Assembly: GCF_000219535.2 (NCBI RefSeq)
Contig: NZ_CP007806.1
Span: 3,942,501 to 4,006,500 of the forward strand
Source: Brevibacillus laterosporus LMG 15441
GTDB taxonomy: Bacteria > Bacillota > Bacilli > Brevibacillales > Brevibacillaceae
Reading direction: 5' to 3'
Length of the DNA stretch: 64,000 nucleotides
In this document: positions 19,711 to 28,585 of the stretch, one piece after another
How the letters are laid out: every line of letters starts with the position of its first letter
Numbering within the stretch: position 1 is the first letter of the stretch
The notes under the pieces: generated by a model
Database searches by the model: none
What the model was told of the DNA's origin: nothing
Seen by the model: the letters and a program-made list of their open reading frames with translations, nothing else
Translations under genes and position numbers: made by a program

Positions 19711-21238
19711 GCGTAATGACCCGAAATCCATAATCAGTCTGCTGGCTTCCTGTTTCCTGGAAAATCTGTTCTCCCGCTCGTCTGATTCGTTCCTGGCCTA
19801 GCTCACAAATGGTTCGGTAGCCTTGATGATAAGCTGTAGAAGTAGCTGGTATGGCTTCTGGTAGCTGAATCATGATAAATTTACGTTTTCCCCCATCTTC
19901 TGCATTAAGCTGCATAACAGCATGGGCGGTAGTAGAAGACCCTGCAAAAAAATCTAAAACAATGGATTCTTTTTGCGTGACAATCTCCAGCACCTTTTTC
20001 ATTAAGCGTTCGTCCTTTGGAAAGGGAAAAAGTTGACCATCCATGAGCTTTCGCAAGCGTTTCATCGCCCTTCTGCCATCATGATAAAACACGCTGTATG
20101 GAACCTGATGCTCTGTGTCATGGAGATATCGTTTTATACAGGGGATCGTTGTTTCATCTATACCAAAATGGATCAAATCTGCCTGTAGGAATTCTTTCAT
20201 GCGTTGTTCGGTATAAGCCCAGCCTCTCGCCGGAACCTTAACAGGCTTTTTAGTAACGGGATGCAAGACATCATAGACAGGTCCCCCACCGCCCGGCCAA
20301 GAGATGTCTCCTGGAAAGTAAACTCCTTTTTCATCAATTGCGGCATAATGGCTGTGCTGCTTAGAGGCGTGGTTCTCTGGCAATGTGCGAAACCATTTTT
20401 TTAATTCCCGACTCGCCTCACGATATTGTCCGTTATATTTTTTGGCAAGATGCTTACCTTGCTTGTAAATTTCCGCCAGGCCTGTTTTTTTCTCACGCCA
20501 AACTTTTCGGTGTTGTTGCAGATAGCTTACATTTTTTCCATATACCAAAATAAATTCATGCGAGATCGATATAAACTTGGCGTCATTTTTTCTGCCTCCG
20601 CTCCAAATAAACTCACCTACATAATTTTGCTCACCATAAAGCTCATCACAGATAAGGCGCAGATTTGCAAATTCCTTTGAATCAATACTAATGAGGATAA
20701 CGCCATCCTCTGTCAGTAGCTGTCGTGCAATTGCCAAGCGGGGATACATCATCGTAAGCCAATCGTTATGCATGTTTTCTCGCCATTGCTGATCAAATGC
20801 AGAAGAGTGTTTATGCAGGATTTTGCTCTTCATTTTACTGTGGTAGTTATCTTTATAAATGAAGTTTTTACCGGTATTATAAGGTGGGTCTATGTAGATG
20901 CATTGTATTTTACCTGTATGTGTGCTACATAGAAGTCGCAATCCATCTAAATTGTCCCCTTCTATATACAGATTTTCTGTTTCACTGGCATTTTTAGAAC
21001 ATGCTACATTAAGTGTGGGAGTGGGGAACGCTGGTTTCAATGATGCCTCCTGTATTGCAGTCCTCTTACTCGGCCAAAACAACCCGTATCTATCATCGTG
21101 TAAGGTATCCTCGCCAAACAGCTTTAACCATTCACTCCTTACCAGAATTCCTTGATGAAACAAGCTCGGGAAATGCTCATTTAGCTTTTTGCGATTCTCT
21201 TTTTGCCACTCAAGTAGGTCTTGCTTTCGTTCCTCCAA
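19676..21238 (-). CDS. Type III-like (beta-class) adenine DNA methyltransferase, short
   Basis: 520 residues. Start is a TTG at 21238, immediately preceded by an in-frame TAA, with GGAGGT ten bases upstream. Motif IV YIDPPYNTGKNFIYKDNY lies at about 114-131 and the SAM-binding motif VLDFFAGSSTTAHAV at about 430-445. This motif order is that of beta-class N6-adenine/N4-cytosine methyltransferases such as type III Mod. The protein stops just after GFRVITL, where typical Mod proteins continue with a further C-terminal region. No Res helicase-nuclease gene lies nearby. It is therefore an orphan or truncated modification enzyme; activity is uncertain because the catalytic motifs are intact but the tail is missing. 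Confidence 0.8.
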   Translation of the reverse strand: MEERKQDLLEWQKENRKKLNEHFPSLFHQGILVRSEWLKLFGEDTLHDDRYGLFWPSKRTAIQEASLKPAFPTPTLNVACSKNASETENLYIEGDNLDGLRLLCSTHTGKIQCIYIDPPYNTGKNFIYKDNYHSKMKSKILHKHSSAFDQQWRENMHNDWLTMMYPRLAIARQLLTEDGVILISIDSKEFANLRLICDELYGEQNYVGEFIWSGGRKNDAKFISISHEFILVYGKNVSYLQQHRKVWREKKTGLAEIYKQGKHLAKKYNGQYREASRELKKWFRTLPENHASKQHSHYAAIDEKGVYFPGDISWPGGGGPVYDVLHPVTKKPVKVPARGWAYTEQRMKEFLQADLIHFGIDETTIPCIKRYLHDTEHQVPYSVFYHDGRRAMKRLRKLMDGQLFPFPKDERLMKKVLEIVTQKESIVLDFFAGSSTTAHAVMQLNAEDGGKRKFIMIQLPEAIPATSTAYHQGYRTICELGQERIRRAGEQIFQETGSQQTDYGFRVITLSDADKDTAVD

Positions 21239-21434
21239 TTACTCGACACCTCCACTGTAATAGGAAACCTACTTCTATTACGTTCTCTGGATACATATTC
21301 GTCATTTTCAAATTTTTTCCTTTCCAGAAGCTAAGTCTAAAAGAAGAGGCTAGAGTATGAGGATTAGCTGTCTACTTGGATTAAACTTCTTCCCTAAATG
21401 GCTTGCGGAAGCTGATAGTTCGAGGGTTTTTCAT

Positions 21435-21472
21435 CAAAAAAAGGCTGCTCTCCCGCTTAGGAAAACAGCCTC
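21435..21472 (-). terminator. Terminator of the phosphatase gene
   Basis: On the minus strand AGGCTG pairs with CAGCCT, with extra pairing inside, followed by TTTTTTT. It ends about 20 bases past the leftward phosphatase gene. Confidence 0.75.
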
Positions 21473-21490
21473 TCTATTGTCACAGAGCGA

Positions 21491-22249
21491 TTAAATTGTA
21501 TAAACCTTTCGACTTGGTAACTCCAGACAGTGTAATTTACCTCCGTAAACACAGCCTCCGTCAATGCCGATAATTTTATTTTTACCAAAATAAACATCTG
21601 TACTGCCATCTGCATGTAAATAGTTTGTAGATGTATGTCCAAAAATGACTGTCTTTTCTCCCGCATATCCATTATGAAATTCTTCACGTATCCAGAGCAT
21701 TTCCTGCTCGTCCATTTCGTCCAAAGATTTGTCTGGATGCACCCCTGCATGAATGAAGATGTATTCCTCTGTCTCATAATAGAGCGGTAATTGTTCTAAA
21801 AATCGAATGTCCTCTAGGAGCTGGGCGGGTAATTCCAGCTTAATCCCCGGCGCATCCTTCTTAGGTAATATTTTAGGTGGTTCATTTGAGCCTGGTTCTG
21901 GTCTGATCACCTGTTGAAAGGCTTCTTCTTCTGTTAAAGGCAATTCCAATCCATAGAGGCGCAATGTTGTAGGCGCATTGTTACGCATCCACCTGCCCAT
22001 CCAAAATTTATTGGCAATAGTTAAGGCCTTGATCATCATATCCTCATGATTTCCTTTTAAGGCAATAGCTCCTGCCTGAGTCAGTTCCTTTACTTTCGCG
22101 ATAACTCCCTTGGAATTGGGGCCACGATCTACGTAATCGCCTAACAAGATGAGCTGATCCTTGTCTGCATGGTAATTCGCTTTTGCTAATAATTGTTCCA
22201 TTTTATCCAATTCTCCATGAATATCGCTCATTACCAGTGTACGTTTCAT
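21491..22249 (-). CDS. PPP-family metallophosphatase
   Basis: 252 residues behind AAAGGAAG. Metal-binding signatures in order: MSDIHGELDKM near the start, LLGDYVDRGPNS at about 35-46, LKGNHEDMM at about 68-76 and a later IFGHTSTNYL histidine. These are the conserved residues of the bacterial serine/threonine phosphatase and diadenosine-tetraphosphatase group (PrpE/ApaH-like). The physiological substrate (phosphoprotein or Ap4A) cannot be decided. Cytoplasmic, monocistronic. Confidence 0.85.
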   Translation of the reverse strand: MKRTLVMSDIHGELDKMEQLLAKANYHADKDQLILLGDYVDRGPNSKGVIAKVKELTQAGAIALKGNHEDMMIKALTIANKFWMGRWMRNNAPTTLRLYGLELPLTEEEAFQQVIRPEPGSNEPPKILPKKDAPGIKLELPAQLLEDIRFLEQLPLYYETEEYIFIHAGVHPDKSLDEMDEQEMLWIREEFHNGYAGEKTVIFGHTSTNYLHADGSTDVYFGKNKIIGIDGGCVYGGKLHCLELPSRKVYTI

Positions 22250-22444
22250 GCTGTCTCACTTCCTTTATCTGTCTACGGTATGGGGAGTTTTTGTTTCCAT
22301 TGTATTACCTTACATGAGCTAGAAGAGGGTGACAAGGTTTATTCAGAAAAGAGGTAACTTTCTCAAAACAAAAATACCAACAAAAGAAGCATACAAGCAG
22401 ACTTTTTAGATGTCATCCCCGATTACAATAGTAGCAGTGCCGGC

Positions 22445-23239
22445 TTACTCCAACCCTTCTAAAAAGCAAAAAGTCGGGATATTCGCATCCTGTAGCTTGC
22501 GACCATGCTCATCTTGAAACTCATTTCGTCCCCTTGAACGAACCCGTGTGTAATATTCATAAGGGTTTATTACGGAAAAATCACCCTGTAGCACTCCAGG
22601 GAATGCTTTATTAACTGAATATTCCTGGCTCTTGTAGGCCTGCAATGCCTTCCCCTTGTGAGCCTTATAGTTTGAAATATCAACTTTTGCTGTTATAGGG
22701 AACGTTGCTTGTGGAGGACGCTCCTTACAATGATCGTAATAATGGGGAATGGAGACATAATACAAATCAGGATATTCCTGTTGGGGTAGTTGTTCTTCAT
22801 AACGTTTCACCGCTGTTTCTACCGCATGAGAAAGCGCAATATGATCGGGATGACCTGTAACGCCATCTGGTGGAAAGGTGATGATGATCTGAGGGTTAAT
22901 AGACAGGAGCGTCTGAAGTACGCGTTCGGTGAGCACGCTTTGGTCCATCTGGGCCAGCCCGCCGTCTGGAAAGCGATATAACAGCAATTCGGCTACTCCC
23001 AAGACGCTGAGGGCACTGCTTAATTCGCGCTCACGCAAGACAGCCAGCTGCTTTTGACAGGTGATCGAATAGGGTCCGCACTTTCCTTTATCTCCTGAAG
23101 TAGCTGTCACCAAATAAATTAGCTGTCCTAATTCGCTGTATTTTGCCATGGTTCCTGCGCAGGCAAACGATTCATCATCGGGATGTGGAAAAAGAAACAG
23201 CAGACGCCTTACTTGAGCATTCTCGCTTGCTTTCCTCAT
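22445..23239 (-). CDS. Cytosolic PIG-L family deacetylase
   Basis: 264 residues behind AAAGGGAGGGAG. PHPDDES near residue 18 and GHPDHIALSHAV near 130 supply the zinc ligands of the LmbE/PIG-L fold. Members remove the acetyl group from N-acetylglucosamine conjugates, for example BshB2 in bacillithiol synthesis. No signal peptide. It is the last gene of a leftward cluster that also contains a secreted PIG-L enzyme, a sugar kinase and a lyase. A role on an imported amino-sugar conjugate is inferred. Confidence 0.8.
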   Translation of the reverse strand: MRKASENAQVRRLLFLFPHPDDESFACAGTMAKYSELGQLIYLVTATSGDKGKCGPYSITCQKQLAVLRERELSSALSVLGVAELLLYRFPDGGLAQMDQSVLTERVLQTLLSINPQIIITFPPDGVTGHPDHIALSHAVETAVKRYEEQLPQQEYPDLYYVSIPHYYDHCKERPPQATFPITAKVDISNYKAHKGKALQAYKSQEYSVNKAFPGVLQGDFSVINPYEYYTRVRSRGRNEFQDEHGRKLQDANIPTFCFLEGLE

Positions 23240-23288
23240 GCTACTCCCTCCCTTTGTGCCCTGAATTTATTAGGTTGACAGTAGAGGC

Positions 23289-24275
23289 TTAAGAACTACT
23301 CATGGCAACAAGCCCCATAGCAATTACTCCTTGAATGGGTTCTTGCTCATTCTCGTCCACGATTGCTTGCGGAGCATATTCACTAATTGATTGAATAAGC
23401 CTTTGTCTTACGAGTGGCTCATGCTTCAGCACGCCTCCTTGTAAAATAACCTGACAAGCTAACTCTTGTAAGTCAAGCTGATCCATGACTGTTTTTATAC
23501 CTGCAAACAATTCATCTGCAGCTCTTTCTAAAATCCGGTGTGCTGTTTGATCTCCTTTGTGCGCTGCTCTACTTACAAGGCGGGATAGTTCACCTACTCT
23601 GTCCACTGAATACGTTTTTTCATTATAGACCCAGTGAAAAAGCTGTTCTACATCTTCTATTTGCAAATAGGTAAGGACTTCCTCTGCAAGCAATGTAGCA
23701 TCCGAGCGTCCATCTGATGCTTGAAATATAGCCGTTAACGCTTGTTTGCCGATCCAATAACCACTACCTTCATCACCTACTAGATGTCCCCAGCCGCCAA
23801 CTCTGCTTCTCTTTCCATCCTTACCTATCCCACAAACAATGGACCCCGTGCCGGCAATGGCCAATATGCCAGGCTTACCACGTGTGGCACCTAGAAGGGC
23901 AGCAACACAATCGTTTTCAACAATTAGCTTCTTTATTTGAATGTTCAAATCAAATAGCACTTGGTTCACTAGCTTTACTATGATAGCTCGATCATAGGAA
24001 GTATCTAGACCAGCTATGCCAAAAACAGCGCAGTCTACTTGTAGTGGAGCATTTATTTGAGAATGATTCTGTACCTGTGTAGGCATGGCTTCATTGATTG
24101 CTCTTTGAATCGCCAATTTCAACTCATATGTAGCTGACTCCACACCTTTTCCATGATAGTTACATGATCCAGCCATTCCTGTTCCCAGTACCTGCTGGTT
24201 GTAATTCACGAACATCGCCAAGCTTTTTGTGCCTCCTCCATCTACCGCAAGAAGAGGAATATGCCATTGGTTCAT
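23289..24275 (-). CDS. BadF/BadG-type (N-acetylglucosamine-like) kinase
   Basis: 328 residues. ASKHA ATPase fold: LLAVDGGGTKSLAMF at the N-terminus (phosphate-1), VENDCVAALLGA, the GILAIAGTGSIVCGIG loop, GGWGHLVGDEGSGYWIG, and a C-terminal VILQGGVL adenosine motif. This is the pattern of the BadF/BadG/BcrA/BcrD group that includes N-acetylglucosamine and glucosamine kinases. Its ATG overlaps the stop of the upstream lyase gene by 4 bases, so the two are translationally coupled. The sugar is inferred from neighbouring deacetylases. Confidence 0.85.
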   Translation of the reverse strand: MNQWHIPLLAVDGGGTKSLAMFVNYNQQVLGTGMAGSCNYHGKGVESATYELKLAIQRAINEAMPTQVQNHSQINAPLQVDCAVFGIAGLDTSYDRAIIVKLVNQVLFDLNIQIKKLIVENDCVAALLGATRGKPGILAIAGTGSIVCGIGKDGKRSRVGGWGHLVGDEGSGYWIGKQALTAIFQASDGRSDATLLAEEVLTYLQIEDVEQLFHWVYNEKTYSVDRVGELSRLVSRAAHKGDQTAHRILERAADELFAGIKTVMDQLDLQELACQVILQGGVLKHEPLVRQRLIQSISEYAPQAIVDENEQEPIQGVIAMGLVAMSSS

Positions 24276-25792
24276 GTGTTATCACTCCATGTTGACAAGA
24301 TTTCATCCAATTGTGACAAGGCGGATTGACAACGCAATGCTGCTGTCTGCCACCAGTTGTGCATCAGCTCCTGTGTTGATTTTCGCGTTTCAATCATGCG
24401 CATCATTTCTCTGGGGCTAGGGCCACCCGGTAAAGAACGGATGGTGACAAAATGTACAGGATCAAGCGCTTCAGCAAGCTCTGCCTCAGTAAGTACCACT
24501 TCTCTATGAATCACATGTTGGGCTGCCTCATTTACCATGTGAAGTGTTATTTGATCGGCTGTTATTTTCTGCTTGATCGCCTGTTGTACCACATCGCTGA
24601 CAATACGATGCGAGGTTCTAAAAGATAGCTTATCTGTACGTACTAATGTATCCGCTAATTCTGTCACTGTGGCAAAGCTTCCCTTAACACGTGCCGAGAG
24701 CACCTCTTTATTGATTTGCATCGTTGTAATGACAGCAATTAGTAAATGATACATGTTATCTAAAATGGACAAGCTTTTCCATACATACGGCTGCATGTCA
24801 TCTTCTGTATCCACAATATCACCAAACGGTGTGTTATGCATCATCGAAAGCACTGTATTAGTCGTGCCTACGCAGCTGGATAATAAGGAACGCATATGCT
24901 CCAAGGAAACGGGATTGCGCTTTTGCGGCATAATAGAGCTGACTTGCACATAGGGATCGGCCACTCTCACAGCGTTACATTCTTGCGTGCACCACAGCAG
25001 AAAATCCTGCACCGATCGCCCAAGATTAATCGCAGCTAATTGAACTGCCAGCATCGCCTCGCCAAGATAATCTGCACCGCTAATGGCATCGTAGGAATTT
25101 TCCACCATTTCATCAAAGCCTAATAATTCTTGCATGTGAGCACGACTGATCGTAAAGCCCGAGGTGGTCAGTGCCGCCGCGCCCATTGGACTTTTATTAC
25201 AATTGTCATAAGCAGAGCGTATTCGGCGCAGATCGCGTTCCAGAGAATCTGCCATCGCCATTACATAGTGAGCAAGGGTGGTGGGTTGTGCCTGTTGAGT
25301 ATGTGTGTAACCAAGCATGATAGTATCGATGTGCTCTTCGGCTACTTGCAGTAAATATTCATGCAGAAGCACTCCCGTTGAATAAGTCGCAAGTAGCTTC
25401 TCCCTTAGCACCATTCGATACATGCAAATACCCATATCATTGCGGCTACGAGCCAAGTGTAAATTGCCGGCAATGTCACCTGCTTGCTCTAGCAATTGAT
25501 TTTCTACCTGAAAAAATAAGTCCTCATATTCACCTGTGTAACCAGACTTTCGCAAAGCGTCTATATCTAGCTTCTGTAATGCATCTGCGATTTGTCTTGC
25601 TTCCTCCTTAGAAAGCAATCCCTGCTCTTTTAACATGATTAGGTGGGCCTTATTGATAGCCAGCATGGGAGCTAATAGGTGGGCCTTTGCCTCTTCATAA
25701 GCTGGCTCCAAAACCACCTTGGCATAGGTTTTCCCTGGGAAGCTTGTTCCTTCCTGATTGTACATTCTCGCTTGTCGAGCTTGAAATTTCAT
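24272..25792 (-). CDS. Argininosuccinate-lyase family enzyme
   Basis: 506 residues from the ATG at 25792, which follows AAGGAGG; an upstream in-frame ATG has no such site. Residue blocks of the fumarase/aspartase superfamily are present: SRNDMGICMYRM, GYTHTQQAQPTTLAHY (catalytic Thr-His region) and the signature SSIMPQKRNPVSLEH. A C-terminal PGGPSPREMMRMI tail resembles ArgH. The superfamily eliminates fumarate from succinyl-type adducts. No argG lies beside it, and it is coupled to a sugar kinase, so a role outside arginine synthesis is more likely. That reassignment is inference. Confidence 0.8.
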   Translation of the reverse strand: MKFQARQARMYNQEGTSFPGKTYAKVVLEPAYEEAKAHLLAPMLAINKAHLIMLKEQGLLSKEEARQIADALQKLDIDALRKSGYTGEYEDLFFQVENQLLEQAGDIAGNLHLARSRNDMGICMYRMVLREKLLATYSTGVLLHEYLLQVAEEHIDTIMLGYTHTQQAQPTTLAHYVMAMADSLERDLRRIRSAYDNCNKSPMGAAALTTSGFTISRAHMQELLGFDEMVENSYDAISGADYLGEAMLAVQLAAINLGRSVQDFLLWCTQECNAVRVADPYVQVSSIMPQKRNPVSLEHMRSLLSSCVGTTNTVLSMMHNTPFGDIVDTEDDMQPYVWKSLSILDNMYHLLIAVITTMQINKEVLSARVKGSFATVTELADTLVRTDKLSFRTSHRIVSDVVQQAIKQKITADQITLHMVNEAAQHVIHREVVLTEAELAEALDPVHFVTIRSLPGGPSPREMMRMIETRKSTQELMHNWWQTAALRCQSALSQLDEILSTWSDNT

Positions 25793-25834
25793 GCGGGATG
25801 CCTCCTTGTCTATTTTTATGGACCTTGCCTTCCA

Positions 25835-25883
25835 TACATCCGTGCAGAGGGTCCCTGTAAGATGGAGACCCTTCACGGATGTA
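25835..25883. other. Intercistronic 16-bp stem-loop
   Basis: TACATCCGTG pairs with CACGGATGTA, and inside it AGGGTC pairs with GACCCT around a 13-base loop. No T-run follows on either strand, so it is not an ordinary terminator. It lies in the 106-base gap between the secreted deacetylase and the lyase genes, where it could be a partial attenuator, an RNA-processing or stabilising element, or an operator. Confidence 0.55.
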
Positions 25884-25898
25884 GCTAAATAGACTGCC

Positions 25899-28445
25899 TT
25901 ATTGCTTCAAACTGATCATATTAACAAACATGCGAATGGCTCCTGGTACTAAATTGGGTATTTGTCGATACCAGACCAAGGAGCTGTACGTGTAGGATCC
26001 TTTGCCATATTTGGCAGTTAAATAGGTACCTGTGAACTCCTTCTCATTAGGATCACCATGGCTTATCAGCTCTGTGTACTCCTTCCCCCAAGCAGACGGA
26101 TTGTAGGCAGAACGATCCTGAACCCAGTCCTTCCAGTCCTGTGCAGTTATTTTGTTGGGAGTTGTAAATAAAGGGTGCGCGGGTTGTAACATGGTCACCT
26201 TGGAATTTTCATCAGTAACACGCCACTTTATCAGCGGTTGCCCAATGGTAATGGGATAAGGAGCCAGATCAGGTGTCCATTTATCCTCCGGTTTATGGTA
26301 CTGAACGATTAGATTACCGCCATTTTCAACGTATTGGAGTAGACGTTTATTACTTGGGATCAGCTCTGGCCGGAATCCGTACGCACGTATCCCCAGCACA
26401 ATTGTGTCATATTGCTGTAAATCACCTGATTCTACTGCCTTTGCATCCAAATTAACCACGTTTATCCCTACTTGCCGCAGATAGTGGTCGATTTGATCAA
26501 AGCCACTAGAAATATATCCTACCTTTCTATTTTTTTCTATCCTTAGATCAAAAGCTTGAATGGCAAGGGTAGCAGGATGGATGTAATAGGTGGTTCCAAT
26601 GTGTGGATATGTAATGACCTGCACATTTTCATGACTCCCTAATCCTGTTGCACTAGCTTTTGCTGTAATCTCGTAGGTACCGTTTTTTACTTTTGGGGAC
26701 GGGGTTACGCGAAACGAAATGCTTCTCGTTTCCCCTTTCTGAGCAAAGCTGAGTTTACTTGAAGCTGGCTTAACAGTCCAACCAGCTGGCAACATAAGCG
26801 AAATCGTTGGCTCGCTAGCACCTGGTGTATAGTTTTTTACCGTAACTTGAATGGGAATCTCTTGGTTTTGCTGTAGGGTGTTTAACACGGTAGCATTCGG
26901 ATTAAGCGATAGGGAAAATGGTGGCAAAATCCCCACTGTAGCTTGCGGTACAGCATGTAATGTCGCGTCCTCTCCAAAAGCATTGTAGGTGATATCGCTA
27001 GAGAGGATGGGTAAGCGGTACGGATGGAATTTGTCCGTATCTTTTGGGATATGTACGTCATATGTCACTGATACTCTCTGATTGTAGCCGACCTGCCCAA
27101 ACGTTGTAGGTCCTGTGGGTTTTACCTTCCATCCATCTGGTGTCCTCAGCGTTATCCTTACATTTTTAATAGCGACCTGGCTGCCATTATATGCTGTGAC
27201 TGTTACTTTGGCTGTTTGCCCGGGGATCAGCTCATTGCCAGAGGATGTTACTTTACCCACGAGTGACAAGGCCTTTGCACTCGCTTTATCTAATTGATGC
27301 TCTTTTATCTGTAATCGGTGAAGCACATCCACCCTGCTTTCTGCAGTTAGATCAGCGGACTTAGCCTCCCTGATCGTGTCTGTTACATTCTTTTTCATAC
27401 GATGAATGCTCTTCGCTACCTGTAAAAAATCTGGATAGGCATGGAGAATCTGTGCTGCATCGTTTTGTAGTTGGTGAATTTTTTGAGATAAACGACCTGC
27501 TTGCTTCTGCCGAGCCAGCTCTTTTGCCCACTCCTCAAAGGTAAAGGAGATTCCCTCAAACAGGTCTGCTTCCTTTTGCTTGATGGGCCCAACTGATTTT
27601 GCTAGCTTGTAGTACACAAAGTCCGGCCCTTCGTCATAGTGTCGACCCATGCCCTGGCTTTTGTGCATGAAACGTGATTCTTCTCCCAACTGCTTGTAAG
27701 AAGCTCCGTATCGTTGATCGTAATCCCCTATTGGAATTCGAACCGTATAATCCTTAGCATTTGCTGGTACATATAGCTTTTTCACCTGCCAGGGTGATAA
27801 TCCTGCTTTTATTTGTTCAGGAAATACAGATGGGTTGGCGGCATCTTCAAACGCTCTCACTGTAATCACATTCATCGCCCGATGATGACCGTGAGTAGAC
27901 TCTTCATTGAGAAAGGCAGGAATCACGATGTCTGGACGTACCTGACGGATATGGCGAATCAAGCGTTCATAGGTGTGTTGTTCACCCCATTTTTCTAAGG
28001 TTTCATCAGGACTTTTCGAGAAGCCAAAGTCATAAATAGGATCATTGATTTGTTCACTGAGATTGATTAGATTTACGTTGCTAATTTTGGATGCCTCTTG
28101 TAATTCCCGCGTACGAATGATTCCTAACGAATGACCAAGCTCGTCGCCAATCTCATTTTGCCCACCTTCTCCACGATTAGCGATAAGGCTGGTTGTCTCT
28201 ATTCCTCTGCCTAAACTAAGATAGGCAAGCGTAGCACTGTGCTCGTCATCTGGATGTGCGCCCGTATTCATTGCACTAGCCACTGTAGTTACCGGCAGAA
28301 TTGCTTTCCATAAGTCAACAATCCCCCGATCAGCATGGACGGTCTGTACAGCAGACAGCATTACGAATGAGGTAATCACAGCTAGGCTGGTGAGTCCTGC
28401 ACAGCATGTAACGAACATTCGATGAGATAGCATTCTATTTCTCAC
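25899..28445 (-). CDS. Secreted PIG-L deacetylase with NEW3 and GATase-like domains
   Basis: 848 residues from a GTG preceded by AGGGGG. A signal peptide covers about residues 1-38. A PIG-L domain (about 50-300) contains GAHPDDEHSATLAYLSLGRG and STHGHHRAMNVIT, supplying zinc ligands. A helical linker spans about 300-400 and NEW3-like beta domains about 405-630 (GKVTSSGNELIPGQTAKVTV, PAGWTVKPASSKLSF). The last 200 residues resemble a glutamine-amidotransferase-like fold (YDTIVLGIRAYG, VENGGNLIVQYH). Secreted PIG-L enzymes deacetylate amino-sugar conjugates outside the cell. It sits directly after the ABC importer genes, consistent with extracellular pre-processing of the imported compound. Confidence 0.8.
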   Translation of the reverse strand: MRNRMLSHRMFVTCCAGLTSLAVITSFVMLSAVQTVHADRGIVDLWKAILPVTTVASAMNTGAHPDDEHSATLAYLSLGRGIETTSLIANRGEGGQNEIGDELGHSLGIIRTRELQEASKISNVNLINLSEQINDPIYDFGFSKSPDETLEKWGEQHTYERLIRHIRQVRPDIVIPAFLNEESTHGHHRAMNVITVRAFEDAANPSVFPEQIKAGLSPWQVKKLYVPANAKDYTVRIPIGDYDQRYGASYKQLGEESRFMHKSQGMGRHYDEGPDFVYYKLAKSVGPIKQKEADLFEGISFTFEEWAKELARQKQAGRLSQKIHQLQNDAAQILHAYPDFLQVAKSIHRMKKNVTDTIREAKSADLTAESRVDVLHRLQIKEHQLDKASAKALSLVGKVTSSGNELIPGQTAKVTVTAYNGSQVAIKNVRITLRTPDGWKVKPTGPTTFGQVGYNQRVSVTYDVHIPKDTDKFHPYRLPILSSDITYNAFGEDATLHAVPQATVGILPPFSLSLNPNATVLNTLQQNQEIPIQVTVKNYTPGASEPTISLMLPAGWTVKPASSKLSFAQKGETRSISFRVTPSPKVKNGTYEITAKASATGLGSHENVQVITYPHIGTTYYIHPATLAIQAFDLRIEKNRKVGYISSGFDQIDHYLRQVGINVVNLDAKAVESGDLQQYDTIVLGIRAYGFRPELIPSNKRLLQYVENGGNLIVQYHKPEDKWTPDLAPYPITIGQPLIKWRVTDENSKVTMLQPAHPLFTTPNKITAQDWKDWVQDRSAYNPSAWGKEYTELISHGDPNEKEFTGTYLTAKYGKGSYTYSSLVWYRQIPNLVPGAIRMFVNMISLKQ

Positions 28446-28585
28446 TGGATTTCCCCCTTATATGAGGTCATGTTTACGGAAAAGAAACACGCTAAGGATG
28501 CTTTTTCATGAAAGCCTATGTGGATTTCCATTCTTCAAAACGGCCTCCTATTGGCTATTATTGCTTCTCATCCGTCTCCTTAGCC

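Noticed and set aside
24272-25792. Ordinary arginine-biosynthesis argH
   Set aside because: No argG nearby, and it is coupled to a sugar kinase between two deacetylase genes; kept as family-level call only.
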